A DNA stretch of 64,000 nt from Paraburkholderia ultramafica (GCF_902859915.1 NZ_CADIKK010000015.1:124001-188000); one strand, 5' to 3'; shown: positions 1 through 10,641, counted from the stretch's first letter. Notes: generated by a model from the letters alone, not told the origin. Made by a program: numbers and translations.

Positions 1-1
1 C

Positions 2-184
2 GCCGCGCACGCAGCTTTGTATATCGGCAGTGCAGGCGAGACCTTGAGTGCCTTTCAAAAGGAAATAAATCGGGCGCTGGGCAAGCGGCAACTACGACCT
101 CGCAGCAACGGAGCACAAGTCATTTATGCCGTGCAGTGCGTAGCGCCCGGCGTGTTTTTTACCGATTCAAAGCGCTGGGCATGA
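2..184 (+). CDS. C-terminal end of an unidentified protein (cut by the window edge)
   Basis: A frame is open from the window edge to a TGA at 182-184 and gives 60 residues of ordinary, globular-looking composition (for example YIGSAGETLSAFQKEINRA). No start lies inside the window and I do not recognise the family. It would end tail to tail with the next gene, overlapping it by 18 bp. Another frame is also open across this stretch, so coding status is uncertain. Confidence 0.35.
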   Translation, partial: AAHAALYIGSAGETLSAFQKEINRALGKRQLRPRSNGAQVIYAVQCVAPGVFFTDSKRWA

Positions 185-550
185 CAACACGCGTTGGGGC
201 GGAACGGTCGTGCCGGGTTCGCCGCTTCTGGCCGGTGTGCCTTGTGGCGGAGTCGACACGAGGCGGATCGTATTCACGCCGGCATTCGCCAGCACGTATT
301 TTTCCGGGCTGTTGTCGGGTTGCCAGGAGGCTCGGAAATCGCCGCCGTCGCTGAAAACCAGCAGTTTGCCGTGGACCGTTTTCGCGCCGCTGACGAGGTC
401 GACGGGTTCACCGTCGCGCATCTGGAAGCCTTGGGGCGAAGCTGAACTGGCTGCGCCGACCAGGGTTGCGCAGCCGTTGTCGTCGGCAGCCGAGGCGGCG
501 CAAGACATCGCGGCGAGCAGCGCACATGTTGCAATATGGCGAAACTTCAT
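167..550 (-). CDS. Small secreted protein of unknown function
   Basis: The product is 127 residues. It starts with a classical signal peptide (MKFRHIATCALLAAMSCAASA, cleavage expected near residue 21), so it is probably periplasmic or exported. The ATG at 550 was chosen because a strong ribosome binding site (GGGAGGA) lies about 10 bases upstream; an upstream in-frame extension has no signal sequence. The mature part is rich in Gly, Ser and Pro, with one cysteine near the mature N-terminus and one near the C-terminus that could form a disulfide. I do not recognise a domain. It is divergent from the HU gene. Confidence 0.75.
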   Translation of the reverse strand: MKFRHIATCALLAAMSCAASAADDNGCATLVGAASSASPQGFQMRDGEPVDLVSGAKTVHGKLLVFSDGGDFRASWQPDNSPEKYVLANAGVNTIRLVSTPPQGTPARSGEPGTTVPPQRVLSCPAL

Positions 551-901
551 TTTTTTTATTCCTCCCGGATTCTTGAATCGCGGGGCTTTACGCCCGGCCA
601 TGCCGACTCTCTGCGATCCACCGCAACATGGCAAAAAAGCCTGCTGGCGGAGCTTTGCACGGCGCTAAAGCACTGAAATTGCAACGGATTGTGATACGTG
701 GTCAACGCGTGGAAAGCGCCAGAAACGCGTAAGCGCGCGATTCTTATGGCACTTTGCAACGAAAAATCGTCAAATTGGCTCTGGGCGGGTGATACAAGCC
801 TTACACCGAAGGTTTGCGCGAATGCGCGCCTATGCGTTAGTGTGTCGGTCCCGGCGCAACAGATGTGGCGCCGGTTCCATGATTACCATACGGGATGTGC
901 T
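551..901. other. Divergent intergenic region before the HU gene
   Basis: These 351 bases separate the secreted-protein gene from the HU gene and must hold both promoters. I see no convincing open frame, no strong palindrome and no unambiguous -35/-10 pair. Confidence 0.5.
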
Positions 902-1180
902 ATGAACAAACAGGAACTGATTGATGCAGTCGCCGCAGCAACGGGCGAAAGCAAAGCGGCCACCGGCCAAACCATCGACGCGATCGTCGAAGCGGTGACC
1001 AAAGCCGTGGTGAGCGGCGACACGGTGCAACTGGTCGGTTTCGGTTCTTTCTCGACCGGCGCGCGCGCAGCACGCGTAGGCCGCAATCCGTCGACCGGTG
1101 CCGAGATCCAGATCGCGGCAGCGAAGACGGTGAAGTTCACCGCCGGCAAGGCATTCAAGGAAGCAGTCAACGCGTCGTAA
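902..1180 (+). CDS. hup: HU-family nucleoid DNA-binding protein
   Basis: The product is 92 residues, the normal HU length. It carries the family signature in the DNA-binding arm (GRNPSTGAEIQIAAAKTVKF, residues about 60-80) and the N-terminal helical dimerisation segment beginning MNKQELIDAVA. HU bends and packages DNA without strong sequence preference, acting as a dimer in the nucleoid. The start at 902 fits the universal MNK beginning; the ribosome binding site is weak. It stands alone and is followed by a hairpin that may terminate transcription. Two HU-like proteins often coexist in this group; I cannot tell which paralogue this is. Confidence 0.93.
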   Translation: MNKQELIDAVAAATGESKAATGQTIDAIVEAVTKAVVSGDTVQLVGFGSFSTGARAARVGRNPSTGAEIQIAAAKTVKFTAGKAFKEAVNAS

Positions 1181-1185
1181 TGCAA

Positions 1186-1226
1186 CGCGCTTCACGCCGG
1201 AGCATCCACGTGCGCTGTGAAGCGCG
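1186..1226 (+). terminator. Hairpin after the HU gene
   Basis: A 10-bp inverted repeat (CGCGCTTCAC at 1186-1195 and its exact complement at 1217-1226) with a 21-base loop starts six bases after the HU stop codon. There is no T tract, so it may be a weak or Rho-assisted terminator or an mRNA 3' stabiliser. Confidence 0.4.
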
Positions 1227-1270
1227 CGGCGAGCCATGCCTCGGGCGTGAGGAATCACGCGCTGCCCATC

Positions 1271-1290
1271 CCCGGTAAGCCCCGGTAAGC
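1271..1290. repeat. Tandem duplication of a 10-base unit
   Basis: CCCGGTAAGC occurs twice in direct tandem between the convergent HU and DAHP synthase genes. It looks like a simple duplication with no evident function. Confidence 0.6.
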
Positions 1291-1372
1291 TGGACTGATC
1301 GGCGGCTGGTGCGGCGCGTGTGCCTGAGTTGCGTGAGTGAGATGAGCGTTGCGCCGGCGGTTCGCGGCGCGC

Positions 1373-2491
1373 TCAGCCCGCGCGGCGCTTGCGGGTTGCG
1401 TCGGCGAGGGTGTCGAGCACCGGCTCGGTTTGCGCCCAGCTCACGCAGGCATCCGTGATCGATACGCCGTAACGCAACGGCACACCGGCCTTCAGATCCT
1501 GACGGCCTTCTTCCAGATGACTCTCCAGCATGACGCCGATAATGCGGCGCTCGCGCTGCGACAACTGCTGCGCCAGATCCTGCACCACCTCCAGTTGACG
1601 CAAATGCGATTTGCCCGAGTTCGCATGCGAACAGTCGATCATGACCTGCTCGCGCAGACCCGCTGATCTGAGCGCGGCACAGGTGGCCTCCACCGACGCG
1701 CTGTCGTAGTTCGGTCCTTTCTTGCCGCCGCGCAGGATCACGTGCGCGTCGTCGTTGCCACGCGTTTCGAAGATCGCGGCCATGCCCATTTTCGTCATGC
1801 CCATGAACGCATGGCTCGCGCGCGCCGCGACGATTGCGTCCGCAGCGATCTGCACGCCGCCGTCGGTGCCGTTCTTGAAACCGATCGGGCAGCTCAACCC
1901 CGAAGCCAGTTGCCGATGACTCTGGCTCTCCGTCGTGCGTGCACCGATGGCGCCCCACGCGATCAGATCGGCAATGTATTGCGGGCTGAGCAGGTCGAGA
2001 AATTCGGTGGCGGTGGGCAGTCCGAGACCGTTGATGTCGAGCAGCAATTGCCGCGCGAGACGCAGACCTTCGTTGATGCGGAAGCTGCCATCCAGCCGCG
2101 GGTCGTTGATATAGCCTTTCCAGCCGACCGTGGTGCGGGGCTTCTCGAAGTACACGCGCATCACGATCAGCAGATCGTCCTTGTGGGAGTCGGCCGCGGC
2201 CTTGAGCTTGCGTGCGTATTCGATCGCCTCGTCGTGGTCGTGAATCGAACAGGGGCCTACGATCAACACGAGCCGGTCGCCGCGGCCGTGCAGAATGTCG
2301 GCGATTTCCGTGCGCGTTTTTTCGACGAGCGTCTGCACCGAAGGCGGCACCGGCAGTTCGTCCTGCAACAACGCAGGGGAAATCAACGGACGTACCGCGC
2401 CGATCCGAACGTCGTCGATGCGCGTGGTGTCCTGGGTGGCGTCGGCCGAGCCGACTTCCTGATCGTGCGAAGGATTGTCGATGGCGCTCAA
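1373..2491 (-). CDS. aroG: Class I DAHP synthase (3-deoxy-7-phosphoheptulonate synthase)
   Basis: This cytoplasmic enzyme condenses phosphoenolpyruvate with erythrose 4-phosphate, the first step of the shikimate pathway to aromatic amino acids. The 372-residue protein has the type I signatures: GPCSIHD (metal-ligand Cys), KPRTTVGWKGYINDP in the PEP site and CSHANSGKSH near residue 285. The N-terminus is about 20 residues longer than E. coli AroG. The likely start is a TTG at 2491 with GGGAGAA just upstream. Which aromatic amino acid inhibits it cannot be read from sequence, so the symbol is a family-level guess. It is transcribed alone, convergent with HU. Confidence 0.93.
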   Translation of the reverse strand: MSAIDNPSHDQEVGSADATQDTTRIDDVRIGAVRPLISPALLQDELPVPPSVQTLVEKTRTEIADILHGRGDRLVLIVGPCSIHDHDEAIEYARKLKAAADSHKDDLLIVMRVYFEKPRTTVGWKGYINDPRLDGSFRINEGLRLARQLLLDINGLGLPTATEFLDLLSPQYIADLIAWGAIGARTTESQSHRQLASGLSCPIGFKNGTDGGVQIAADAIVAARASHAFMGMTKMGMAAIFETRGNDDAHVILRGGKKGPNYDSASVEATCAALRSAGLREQVMIDCSHANSGKSHLRQLEVVQDLAQQLSQRERRIIGVMLESHLEEGRQDLKAGVPLRYGVSITDACVSWAQTEPVLDTLADATRKRRAG

Positions 2492-2674
2492 AATGTTCTC
2501 CCGGACCTTGATGATGGGGCGGCCTGGCCGCTTGAATGTGCGAGTGTCGCTGCGCTGATTTCGCGGGGACTCTGCAATGGGGTTGCGTTGTGCTTGCGTT
2601 GAATGTGCGTTGCGTTTGCGTCGGTTCGCTGGCGCGATTATGACACCCGCTTGCGGTGGCCGGAACGCGGCGGA

Positions 2675-3523
2675 TCAGAGTTTCTTGATCAGCGCCATCG
2701 CGGCGGCCGGATTGCGTTCCTTGAAGCCGCTGATCACGTACAGGTAGACGTCGCGCGCCGCTGGGTCTGCGGGTGGCTCGGCGGAAGTTTCCAGATCGTC
2801 CGGCGTCGTGCCCGCGGCCAGCTGGCGCGCGCGTTCGGCCCATGCGTCGAGCGCTTTGGCCGAATAGCCTTTGGCCTGTTTGTCGGTCGTGCCCATGATG
2901 CGGGCGTAGACGAACGGCGCGGTGAGGTCGGCGATTTGCGGGTATTCGCTGTCGCCCGCCAGCACCACCGCGACTTTGTATTTCCTCGCGAGCGCGATGA
3001 ATTCCGGAGTCTTGAACGTGTCGTTGCGGACTTCGATTGCGTGCCTGAGCTTGTGGCCTTCGATGCTGGCCGGCAGCAATTTCAGAAAGGCCTCGAAGTC
3101 TTCGTGGTCGAATTTCTTGGTCGTCGCGAATTGCCAGTTGATCGGACCGAGTTTCTGTTTGAGCAGCAGCACGCCGCTCGCGAAGAAGCGTTCGATCGTT
3201 TCACCGGCGTCGGCAAGGACTTTTCTGTTGGTCGCGTAGCGCGGCGCTTTCAGCGAGAAGACGAAATCGTCCGGGGTTTCCTGATACCACTTCTCGTAAC
3301 TCGCCGGCTTTTGCAAACCGTAAAACGTGCCGTTGATTTCTATCGACGTAAGGTTCTGGCTCGCGTATTCGAGTTCGCGGCTTTGCGTAAGGTCCGACGG
3401 GTAGAAGGTGCCGCGCCACGGCGCATAGGTCCAGCCGCCGATGCCGATGCGGATGTTCGCGGTGTTGGTGGATTTCGCGGGTTTAGCGGGTTTCGCGCTC
3501 TTTGCGCTTTTTGCTTCAGCCAC
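2675..3523 (-). CDS. DUF72 (YecE-like) family protein
   Basis: The product is 282 residues. After a Lys/Ala/Pro-rich tail of about 20 residues comes the DUF72 TIM-barrel-like domain with its usual features: GIGGWTYAPWRGTFYP near the start, SIEINGTFYGLQKP, and FSLKAPRYATNR. The biochemical role of DUF72 proteins is not established. The start is a GTG at 3523 preceded by AAGGAG at good spacing. It lies between DAHP synthase and the TetR gene, all on the same strand, with gaps of more than 100 bases, so an operon is not obvious. Confidence 0.85.
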   Translation of the reverse strand: MAEAKSAKSAKPAKPAKSTNTANIRIGIGGWTYAPWRGTFYPSDLTQSRELEYASQNLTSIEINGTFYGLQKPASYEKWYQETPDDFVFSLKAPRYATNRKVLADAGETIERFFASGVLLLKQKLGPINWQFATTKKFDHEDFEAFLKLLPASIEGHKLRHAIEVRNDTFKTPEFIALARKYKVAVVLAGDSEYPQIADLTAPFVYARIMGTTDKQAKGYSAKALDAWAERARQLAAGTTPDDLETSAEPPADPAARDVYLYVISGFKERNPAAAMALIKKL

Positions 3524-3630
3524 TTGGGTTCTCCTTCTGGCTACGGCGTCGAAGCAGTAGATTAGCGTCTTTTGAGCCGGCGGACAGAAGCGGAGAACCT
3601 CGCTCGTGCAGAATGGTGAAACGCGGCCCG

Positions 3631-4374
3631 CTATGCGTCGTGCGGTGTGCCCGGCGAACGGCGCGCGGCTTCTTCGAAGCGGCGGTTCGCCTCCGCCACT
3701 TCCACTCTGAACTGCTGCAACGCAGTCACCGCCAGATCAGGCGGCGTGAGCGCGGTCCACAACACGTCGATCAACCGATCCGCGGTCGCGTCGATGTCGA
3801 TCTGCCGGTTTGTGAGCGTGGCGTCCCACAACACATGCTCCATCGGCCCGAACACCATCGAGCGCAATAAACGCAACGGCATGTCCGCGCGAATCTGCCC
3901 GGTCTCCTGGCCTTGCGCCAACACGCGCATCAACGGCGCGGTATAGCGGCGCTGCAGTTCGGTCAGCGCCTCGCTCAACTCATGGTGGCGGGCGCGGCCT
4001 TCGGACAACACCAGCGCGCACAGATCGGTGCCGTTGACCAGCATCAGCCGCAAATGCGTGCGCACGATGAAAGCGAACTGCTGGCGCAGATTGCCGTCGC
4101 GCGGCAAGCCGGACTCGATGGCTTCGATGATCTCGTCGTACCAGTCGCCGATCACGCGCGCGCACAGCTCGCGCTTGCCGCGGAAATAGCTGAACACGGT
4201 CGCCTCGGAAATGCCCAGACGCTGCGCGATCTCCGCGGTGGTCGCGCGCTCGTAGCCTTTTTCGGAGAAGACGTCGCGCCCCGCCTGAAGAATCTCTTTC
4301 ACGCGTTGCTGCGATTTGCGCCCGGCCGGCTGGCGGCGCGAGACAGGTAACTCGGCCTTCACGGCAGCCGTCAT
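3631..4374 (-). CDS. TetR-family regulator divergent from the leucine degradation operon
   Basis: The product is 247 residues. Residues about 20-70 form a TetR-type helix-turn-helix (ILQAGRDVFSEKGYERATTA, then AEIAQRLGISEATVFSYFRG); the rest is the helical ligand and dimer domain. The ATG at 4374 was chosen over a TTG three codons upstream; neither has a clear ribosome binding site. It is divergent from isovaleryl-CoA dehydrogenase with two palindromes between them, so it probably regulates itself and that operon. A TetR-type regulator of branched-chain amino acid use (called LiuQ in comparative-genomics work on betaproteobacteria) is known; identity with that protein is my inference. The C-terminal tail is Arg/Glu-rich. 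Confidence 0.87.
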   Translation of the reverse strand: MTAAVKAELPVSRRQPAGRKSQQRVKEILQAGRDVFSEKGYERATTAEIAQRLGISEATVFSYFRGKRELCARVIGDWYDEIIEAIESGLPRDGNLRQQFAFIVRTHLRLMLVNGTDLCALVLSEGRARHHELSEALTELQRRYTAPLMRVLAQGQETGQIRADMPLRLLRSMVFGPMEHVLWDATLTNRQIDIDATADRLIDVLWTALTPPDLAVTALQQFRVEVAEANRRFEEAARRSPGTPHDA

Positions 4375-4519
4375 ATGAGTCAAGTTCAGATTTGTGACGC
4401 GAATTGGGATCGCGAAGCGGGCCGATTGGGTGCGCTCAATGAGTTCAATGACCCCAATGAGCCTGATGACGGCGATCCTATCACGGGAGCAAGCATCTGT
4501 GGCAGGCTAGAACATTTTC

Positions 4520-4532
4520 TGAGTAACACTCA
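4520..4532. promoter_or_regulatory. Short palindrome in the TetR/ivd divergent promoter region
   Basis: TGAGT-AAC-ACTCA is a perfect 5-bp inverted repeat with a 3-base spacer, 10 bases from the longer palindrome at 4542. It could be a second operator or chance. Confidence 0.3.
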
Positions 4533-4541
4533 AAAATACCT

Positions 4542-4559
4542 ATTGACGCTTACGTCAAT
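4542..4559. promoter_or_regulatory. Candidate operator for the TetR regulator
   Basis: ATTGACG-CTTA-CGTCAAT is a perfect inverted repeat with 7-bp arms and a 4-base spacer. It lies in the 342-bp region between the TetR gene and the isovaleryl-CoA dehydrogenase gene, about 160 bases before the dehydrogenase start. TetR-family operators usually have this size and symmetry. The rest of the region shows no other gene. Confidence 0.55.
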
Positions 4560-4716
4560 CTAGCGTGAAATGCGCGTTGAAACTATTGCGTCTCGTGCGG
4601 GATGGCAGCGGCGGCCCAGCAGGCCACCGCTGCCGCCACCAGCCGCCGAACCGCACCCGGACCCGCCGGCGCCCAGCAAGGCTGACCGGCCGCCAACGAA
4701 CTCTGGAGACACAGCA

Positions 4717-5898
4717 ATGCGCAACCTGCCCGGTTTGCAGTTCCCGCTCGGTGAAGAAATCGAAATGCTGCGTGACAGCATTGCGGGATTCGCCGCCAAG
4801 GAAATCGCCCCGCGTGCCGCGGAAATCGATCGCACGGATCAGTTCCCGATGGACCTGTGGCGCAAGTTCGGCGATCTCGGCGTGCTCGGCATGACGGTCT
4901 CGGAGGAATACGGCGGCGCGAACATGGGCTACACCGCGCACATGATCGCGATGGAAGAGATCTCGCGCGCGTCGGCTTCGGTCGGGCTTTCTTATGGCGC
5001 GCATTCGAATCTGTGCGTCAACCAGATTCACCGCAACGGCACCGACGCGCAAAAGCAGAAATACCTGCCCAAACTAGTCTCCGGCGAACATGTCGGCGCA
5101 CTCGCGATGAGCGAGCCGAACGCCGGCTCGGACGTCGTCAGCATGAAGCTGCGCGCGGACAAGAAGGGCGACCGCTATGTGCTCAACGGCACGAAGATGT
5201 GGATCACCAACGGCCCGGATTGCGACACGCTGGTGGTCTATGCCAAAACCGATCTCGAAGCGAATTCGCGTGGCATTACCGCGTTTATCGTCGAGAAAGG
5301 CATGAAGGGTTTTTCGGTTGCGCAGAAGCTCGACAAGCTCGGCATGCGCGGCTCGCATACCGGCGAACTGGTGTTCGAGAACGTCGAAGTGCCGGAAGAA
5401 AACATTCTTGGGCAACTGAACGGCGGCGTGAAGGTGCTGATGAGTGGCCTCGACTACGAACGCGCGGTGCTCGCGGGCGGTCCGACCGGCATCATGGTCG
5501 CGGTGATGGACGCGGTCGTGCCGTATATCCACGACCGCAAGCAGTTTGGCCAGGCGATCGGCGAGTTCCAGCTGATTCAGGGCAAGGTCGCCGATCTCTA
5601 CACCACGCTGCAGGCGTGCCGCGCGTATCTGTACGCGGTGGGCCGTCAACTCGATACGCTCGGCAAGGAGCACGTGCGCCAGGTGCGCAAGGACTGCGCC
5701 GGCGTGATTCTCTACACCGCGGAAAAAGCCACGTGGATGGCCGGCGAAGCGATCCAGATTCTCGGCGGCAATGGCTATATCAACGAGTATCCGGTCGGGC
5801 GCTTGTGGCGCGATGCGAAGCTCTATGAAATCGGCGCGGGCACGAGCGAAATCCGCCGTATGCTGATCGGCCGCGAACTGTTTGCCGAAACGCTTTGA
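4717..5898 (+). CDS. ivd: Isovaleryl-CoA dehydrogenase
   Basis: This FAD enzyme oxidises isovaleryl-CoA to 3-methylcrotonyl-CoA in leucine degradation, passing electrons to electron-transferring flavoprotein. The 393-residue protein has the acyl-CoA dehydrogenase order of helical N-domain, beta-domain (AMSEPNAGSDV near 130-140; WITNG near 162) and helical C-domain. Glu248 in SGLDYERAVLAGGP matches the catalytic base in the unusual position typical of isovaleryl-CoA dehydrogenases, separating it from short- and medium-chain enzymes. The ATG at 4717 is preceded by TGGAGA; the upstream in-frame Pro/Arg-rich stretch is not conserved-looking. It is the first gene of the leucine operon. Confidence 0.95.
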   Translation: MRNLPGLQFPLGEEIEMLRDSIAGFAAKEIAPRAAEIDRTDQFPMDLWRKFGDLGVLGMTVSEEYGGANMGYTAHMIAMEEISRASASVGLSYGAHSNLCVNQIHRNGTDAQKQKYLPKLVSGEHVGALAMSEPNAGSDVVSMKLRADKKGDRYVLNGTKMWITNGPDCDTLVVYAKTDLEANSRGITAFIVEKGMKGFSVAQKLDKLGMRGSHTGELVFENVEVPEENILGQLNGGVKVLMSGLDYERAVLAGGPTGIMVAVMDAVVPYIHDRKQFGQAIGEFQLIQGKVADLYTTLQACRAYLYAVGRQLDTLGKEHVRQVRKDCAGVILYTAEKATWMAGEAIQILGGNGYINEYPVGRLWRDAKLYEIGAGTSEIRRMLIGRELFAETL

Positions 5899-5903
5899 CG
5901 GGT

Positions 5904-5921
5904 CGTGCGCTGCGGCGCACG
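5904..5921 (+). terminator. Intercistronic hairpin after ivd
   Basis: CGTGCGC-TGCG-GCGCACG forms a perfect 7-bp stem with a 4-base loop six bases after the ivd stop. There is no T tract. It may partly terminate transcription or protect the ivd message. Confidence 0.4.
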
Positions 5922-6028
5922 TTGCATCAGGCGGGTCATGTGCATCAAATGGGCGTCAAACGCGCCGCGTCGCGGCGCGTGAGCACCGGCCTCGATAAAA
6001 AGCGGCGAACAGGAACGACCTTGCATGG

Positions 6029-6062
6029 GATCGGAGTAAGCGCTAAAGCCCTGACTCCGATC
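6029..6062 (+). promoter_or_regulatory. Hairpin in the leader of the carboxylase beta subunit gene
   Basis: GATCGGAGT (6029-6037) pairs exactly with ACTCCGATC (6054-6062). The second arm ends just before the AGGAG ribosome binding site of the gene starting at 6083, so the structure could affect its translation. Confidence 0.35.
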
Positions 6063-6082
6063 GACACAGGAGAAGCTATTTC

Positions 6083-7690
6083 ATGCCGATCATCGAATCA
6101 AAGCTGAATCCGCGCTCGGACGACTTTCGCGCCAACGCGGTGGCGCTCGAAGCGCTGGTCGCCGATCTGCGCGCCAAGGTCGAGAAGCTCGCGCTGGGCG
6201 GCGGCCAGGCGGCGCGCGACAAACACACGGGGCGCGGCAAACTGCTGCCGCGTGAGCGGATCGAAAAGCTGCTCGATCCGGGCACGCCGTTTCTCGAGTT
6301 CTCGCAACTCGCCGCCTTCAACATGTATCACAACGACGCGCCGGGCGCGGGCGTGATCACGGGCATTGGCCGGATCGCGGGACAGGAGTGCCTGATCGTC
6401 TGCAACGACGCGACGGTCAAGGGCGGCACCTACTATCCGGTCACCGTGAAAAAGCACGTGCGGGCTCAGGAAATCGCGGCGGAAAATCATTTGCCCTGCG
6501 TGTACCTGGTCGACTCGGGCGGCGCGAATCTGCCGAATCAGGACGACGTGTTCCCCGACCGCGATCACTTCGGCCGCATCTTCTACAACCAGGCGAATCT
6601 GTCGGCGGCGGGCATTCCGCAGATCGCCGTCGTGATGGGCTCCTGCACGGCGGGCGGCGCATATGTGCCGGCCATGAGCGACGAGTCGATCATCGTCAGG
6701 AATCAGGGGACGATTTTTCTCGGCGGTCCGCCGCTCGTGAAAGCCGCGACCGGCGAAGTGGTGAGCGCGGAAGACCTCGGCGGCGGCGACGTGCATACGC
6801 GTTTGTCGGGCGTGGTCGATCATCTCGCGCAGAACGACGCGCACGCGTTGGCGATTGCGCGCAGCATCGTCGGCAATCTGAATCGCACCAGGCAGACGTC
6901 GGTCGCGTTGCAGGAGCCGAAGCCGCCGCGCTACGACGTGAAGAGCATGTACGGCGTGATTCCCGTCGACACGCGCAAGCCGTTCGATATCCGCGAGGTG
7001 ATCGCGCGCATCGTCGACGACTCGGCGTTCGACGAATTCAAGGCGCGCTACGGCACCACGCTCGTCACCGGCTTCGCGCACATCTGGGGCCATCCGGTCG
7101 GCATCATCGCGAACAACGGCATTCTGTTTTCGGAGTCGGCGCTCAAGGGCGCGCACTTCATCGAGCTGTGTTGCCAGCGCAAGATTCCGCTGGTGTTCCT
7201 GCAGAACATCACCGGCTTCATGGTGGGCCGCAAATACGAAAACGAAGGCATCGCGCGCAACGGCGCGAAGATGGTGACGGCGGTCGCCACCGCGAAGGTG
7301 CCGAAGTTCACCGTGATCATCGGCGGCTCGTTCGGCGCGGGCAACTACGGCATGTGCGGCCGTGCGTATTCGCCGCGCTTCCTGTGGATGTGGCCGAACG
7401 CGCGCATCTCGGTGATGGGCGGCGAACAGGCGGCCTCGGTGCTGGCCACCGTGAAGCGCGACGGTATCGAAGGCAAAGGCGGCGCGTGGAGCGCCGAAGA
7501 GGAAGAGGCGTTCAAGCAGCCGATCCGCGACCAGTACGAACATCAGGGCCACCCGTACTACGCGAGCGCGCGTCTGTGGGATGACGGCGTGATCGACCCG
7601 GCGCAAACGCGCGACGTGCTTGGTCTCGGCCTCTCGGCAAGCATGAACGCGCCGATCGAAGACACGCGCTTCGGCGTGTTCAGAATGTGA
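6083..7690 (+). CDS. liuB: Methylcrotonyl-CoA carboxylase, carboxyltransferase (beta) subunit
   Basis: This subunit transfers CO2 from carboxybiotin to 3-methylcrotonyl-CoA, making 3-methylglutaconyl-CoA in leucine breakdown. It is 535 residues, the normal length. It has an N-terminal carboxyltransferase half with YYPVTVKKHVRAQEIAAEN and GSCTAGGAYVPAMSDES, and a C-terminal half with FLQNITGFMVGRKYE and GGSFGAGNYGMCGRAYSPRF. These phrases are characteristic of the methylcrotonyl-specific subfamily. The start has AGGAGAAG upstream. It works with the biotin subunit encoded at 8596 and is 184 bases downstream of ivd. Confidence 0.95.
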   Translation: MPIIESKLNPRSDDFRANAVALEALVADLRAKVEKLALGGGQAARDKHTGRGKLLPRERIEKLLDPGTPFLEFSQLAAFNMYHNDAPGAGVITGIGRIAGQECLIVCNDATVKGGTYYPVTVKKHVRAQEIAAENHLPCVYLVDSGGANLPNQDDVFPDRDHFGRIFYNQANLSAAGIPQIAVVMGSCTAGGAYVPAMSDESIIVRNQGTIFLGGPPLVKAATGEVVSAEDLGGGDVHTRLSGVVDHLAQNDAHALAIARSIVGNLNRTRQTSVALQEPKPPRYDVKSMYGVIPVDTRKPFDIREVIARIVDDSAFDEFKARYGTTLVTGFAHIWGHPVGIIANNGILFSESALKGAHFIELCCQRKIPLVFLQNITGFMVGRKYENEGIARNGAKMVTAVATAKVPKFTVIIGGSFGAGNYGMCGRAYSPRFLWMWPNARISVMGGEQAASVLATVKRDGIEGKGGAWSAEEEEAFKQPIRDQYEHQGHPYYASARLWDDGVIDPAQTRDVLGLGLSASMNAPIEDTRFGVFRM

Positions 7691-7719
7691 CAGAGCGCGA
7701 TGCGCAGGAGTTGCAACCT

Positions 7720-8505
7720 ATGCAATACGAAACGCTGAATGTCGGCTTTGCCGGACAGGTCGCCACGGTCACGTTGAATCGCCCGGACGTGCGCAACGCG
7801 TTCAACGAAACGATGATTGCCGACGTAACCTCGGCGTTCACGGCGCTGAACGCGCGCGACGATGTGCGTGCGGTGGTGCTCGCCGCGAACGGCAAGGCGT
7901 TCTGTGCGGGCGCCGATCTGAACTGGATGAAGAAGATGGCTGGTTACTCGGACGACGAGAACCGCGCCGACGCGATGTTGCTGGCGAAGATGCTGGCGTC
8001 GGTTTATCGCTGCAACAAGCCGGTGATCGCGCGCGTGAACGGCGACGCGTACGCAGGCGGTATGGGCCTGATCGCGGCCTGCGATATCGTGGTGGCGGTG
8101 CAGGGCGCACGGTTCTGCCTGTCCGAGGCGCGGCTCGGCCTGATTCCGGCGACCATCGCGCCCTACGTGATTCGCGCGTTGGGCGAGCAGGCATCGCGCC
8201 GCTATTTCACCACCGCCGAGGCGTTCGATTGCGTGACGGCGTTGCGCCTCGGCTTGGTCAGCGAAGCGGTCGACGCGCAGCAGCTCGACGCCACCGTCCA
8301 GCAGATCGCCGACACGCTCTGTGCGAATGGACCGCAAGCGGTGCGCGCGTGCAAGCAACTCGTGCAGGACATCGCGGGCCGTGAGTTGAGCGATGCGCTG
8401 ATCGAAGATACGGCGGCGCGCATCGCGCGTACGCGGGCCGGCGCGGAAGGTCGCGAGGGCGTCGCGTCGTTCCTCGAAAAACGCACACCGGCCTGGCGCA
8501 ACTGA
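7720..8505 (+). CDS. liuC: Enoyl-CoA hydratase family, probable methylglutaconyl-CoA hydratase
   Basis: The 261-residue protein is a crotonase-fold enzyme: oxyanion-hole segment AANGKAFCAGADLNWMKKM and the second loop NGDAYAGGMGLIAACDIVV. By position between the two carboxylase subunits it should hydrate 3-methylglutaconyl-CoA to HMG-CoA. The ATG at 7720 follows AGGAG at normal spacing. A GTG at 7687 that overlaps the previous stop would add 11 residues and is less likely. The adjacent HMG-CoA lyase gene that would complete the pathway is absent from this window. Confidence 0.9.
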   Translation: MQYETLNVGFAGQVATVTLNRPDVRNAFNETMIADVTSAFTALNARDDVRAVVLAANGKAFCAGADLNWMKKMAGYSDDENRADAMLLAKMLASVYRCNKPVIARVNGDAYAGGMGLIAACDIVVAVQGARFCLSEARLGLIPATIAPYVIRALGEQASRRYFTTAEAFDCVTALRLGLVSEAVDAQQLDATVQQIADTLCANGPQAVRACKQLVQDIAGRELSDALIEDTAARIARTRAGAEGREGVASFLEKRTPAWRN

Positions 8506-8527
8506 CGCGCAAGCCACGACCATTTTC

Positions 8528-8548
8528 CAAGGCGCATGTAGCGCCTTG
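8528..8548 (+). terminator. Intercistronic hairpin before the biotin subunit gene
   Basis: CAAGGCGC-ATGTA-GCGCCTTG is a perfect 8-bp stem with a 5-base loop in the 90-base spacer between the hydratase and the carboxylase alpha subunit. There is no T tract, so processing or attenuation is as likely as termination. Confidence 0.4.
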
Positions 8549-8595
8549 ACCAGAACAACAGCCCCGAACGAACGGCACACTTCATCGAGACATTC

Positions 8596-10632
<2,037 letters not shown>

Positions 10633-10641
10633 ATTCGCGGC

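Noticed and set aside
1167..2843. Minus-strand frame of about 560 codons overlapping DAHP synthase
   Set aside because: It is in a different frame from the DAHP synthase gene on the same strand and its translation is Arg-rich without domains.
5899..6082. Possible small gene between ivd and liuB
   Set aside because: The short frames there have no ribosome binding site or family, and the two hairpins explain the spacing better.
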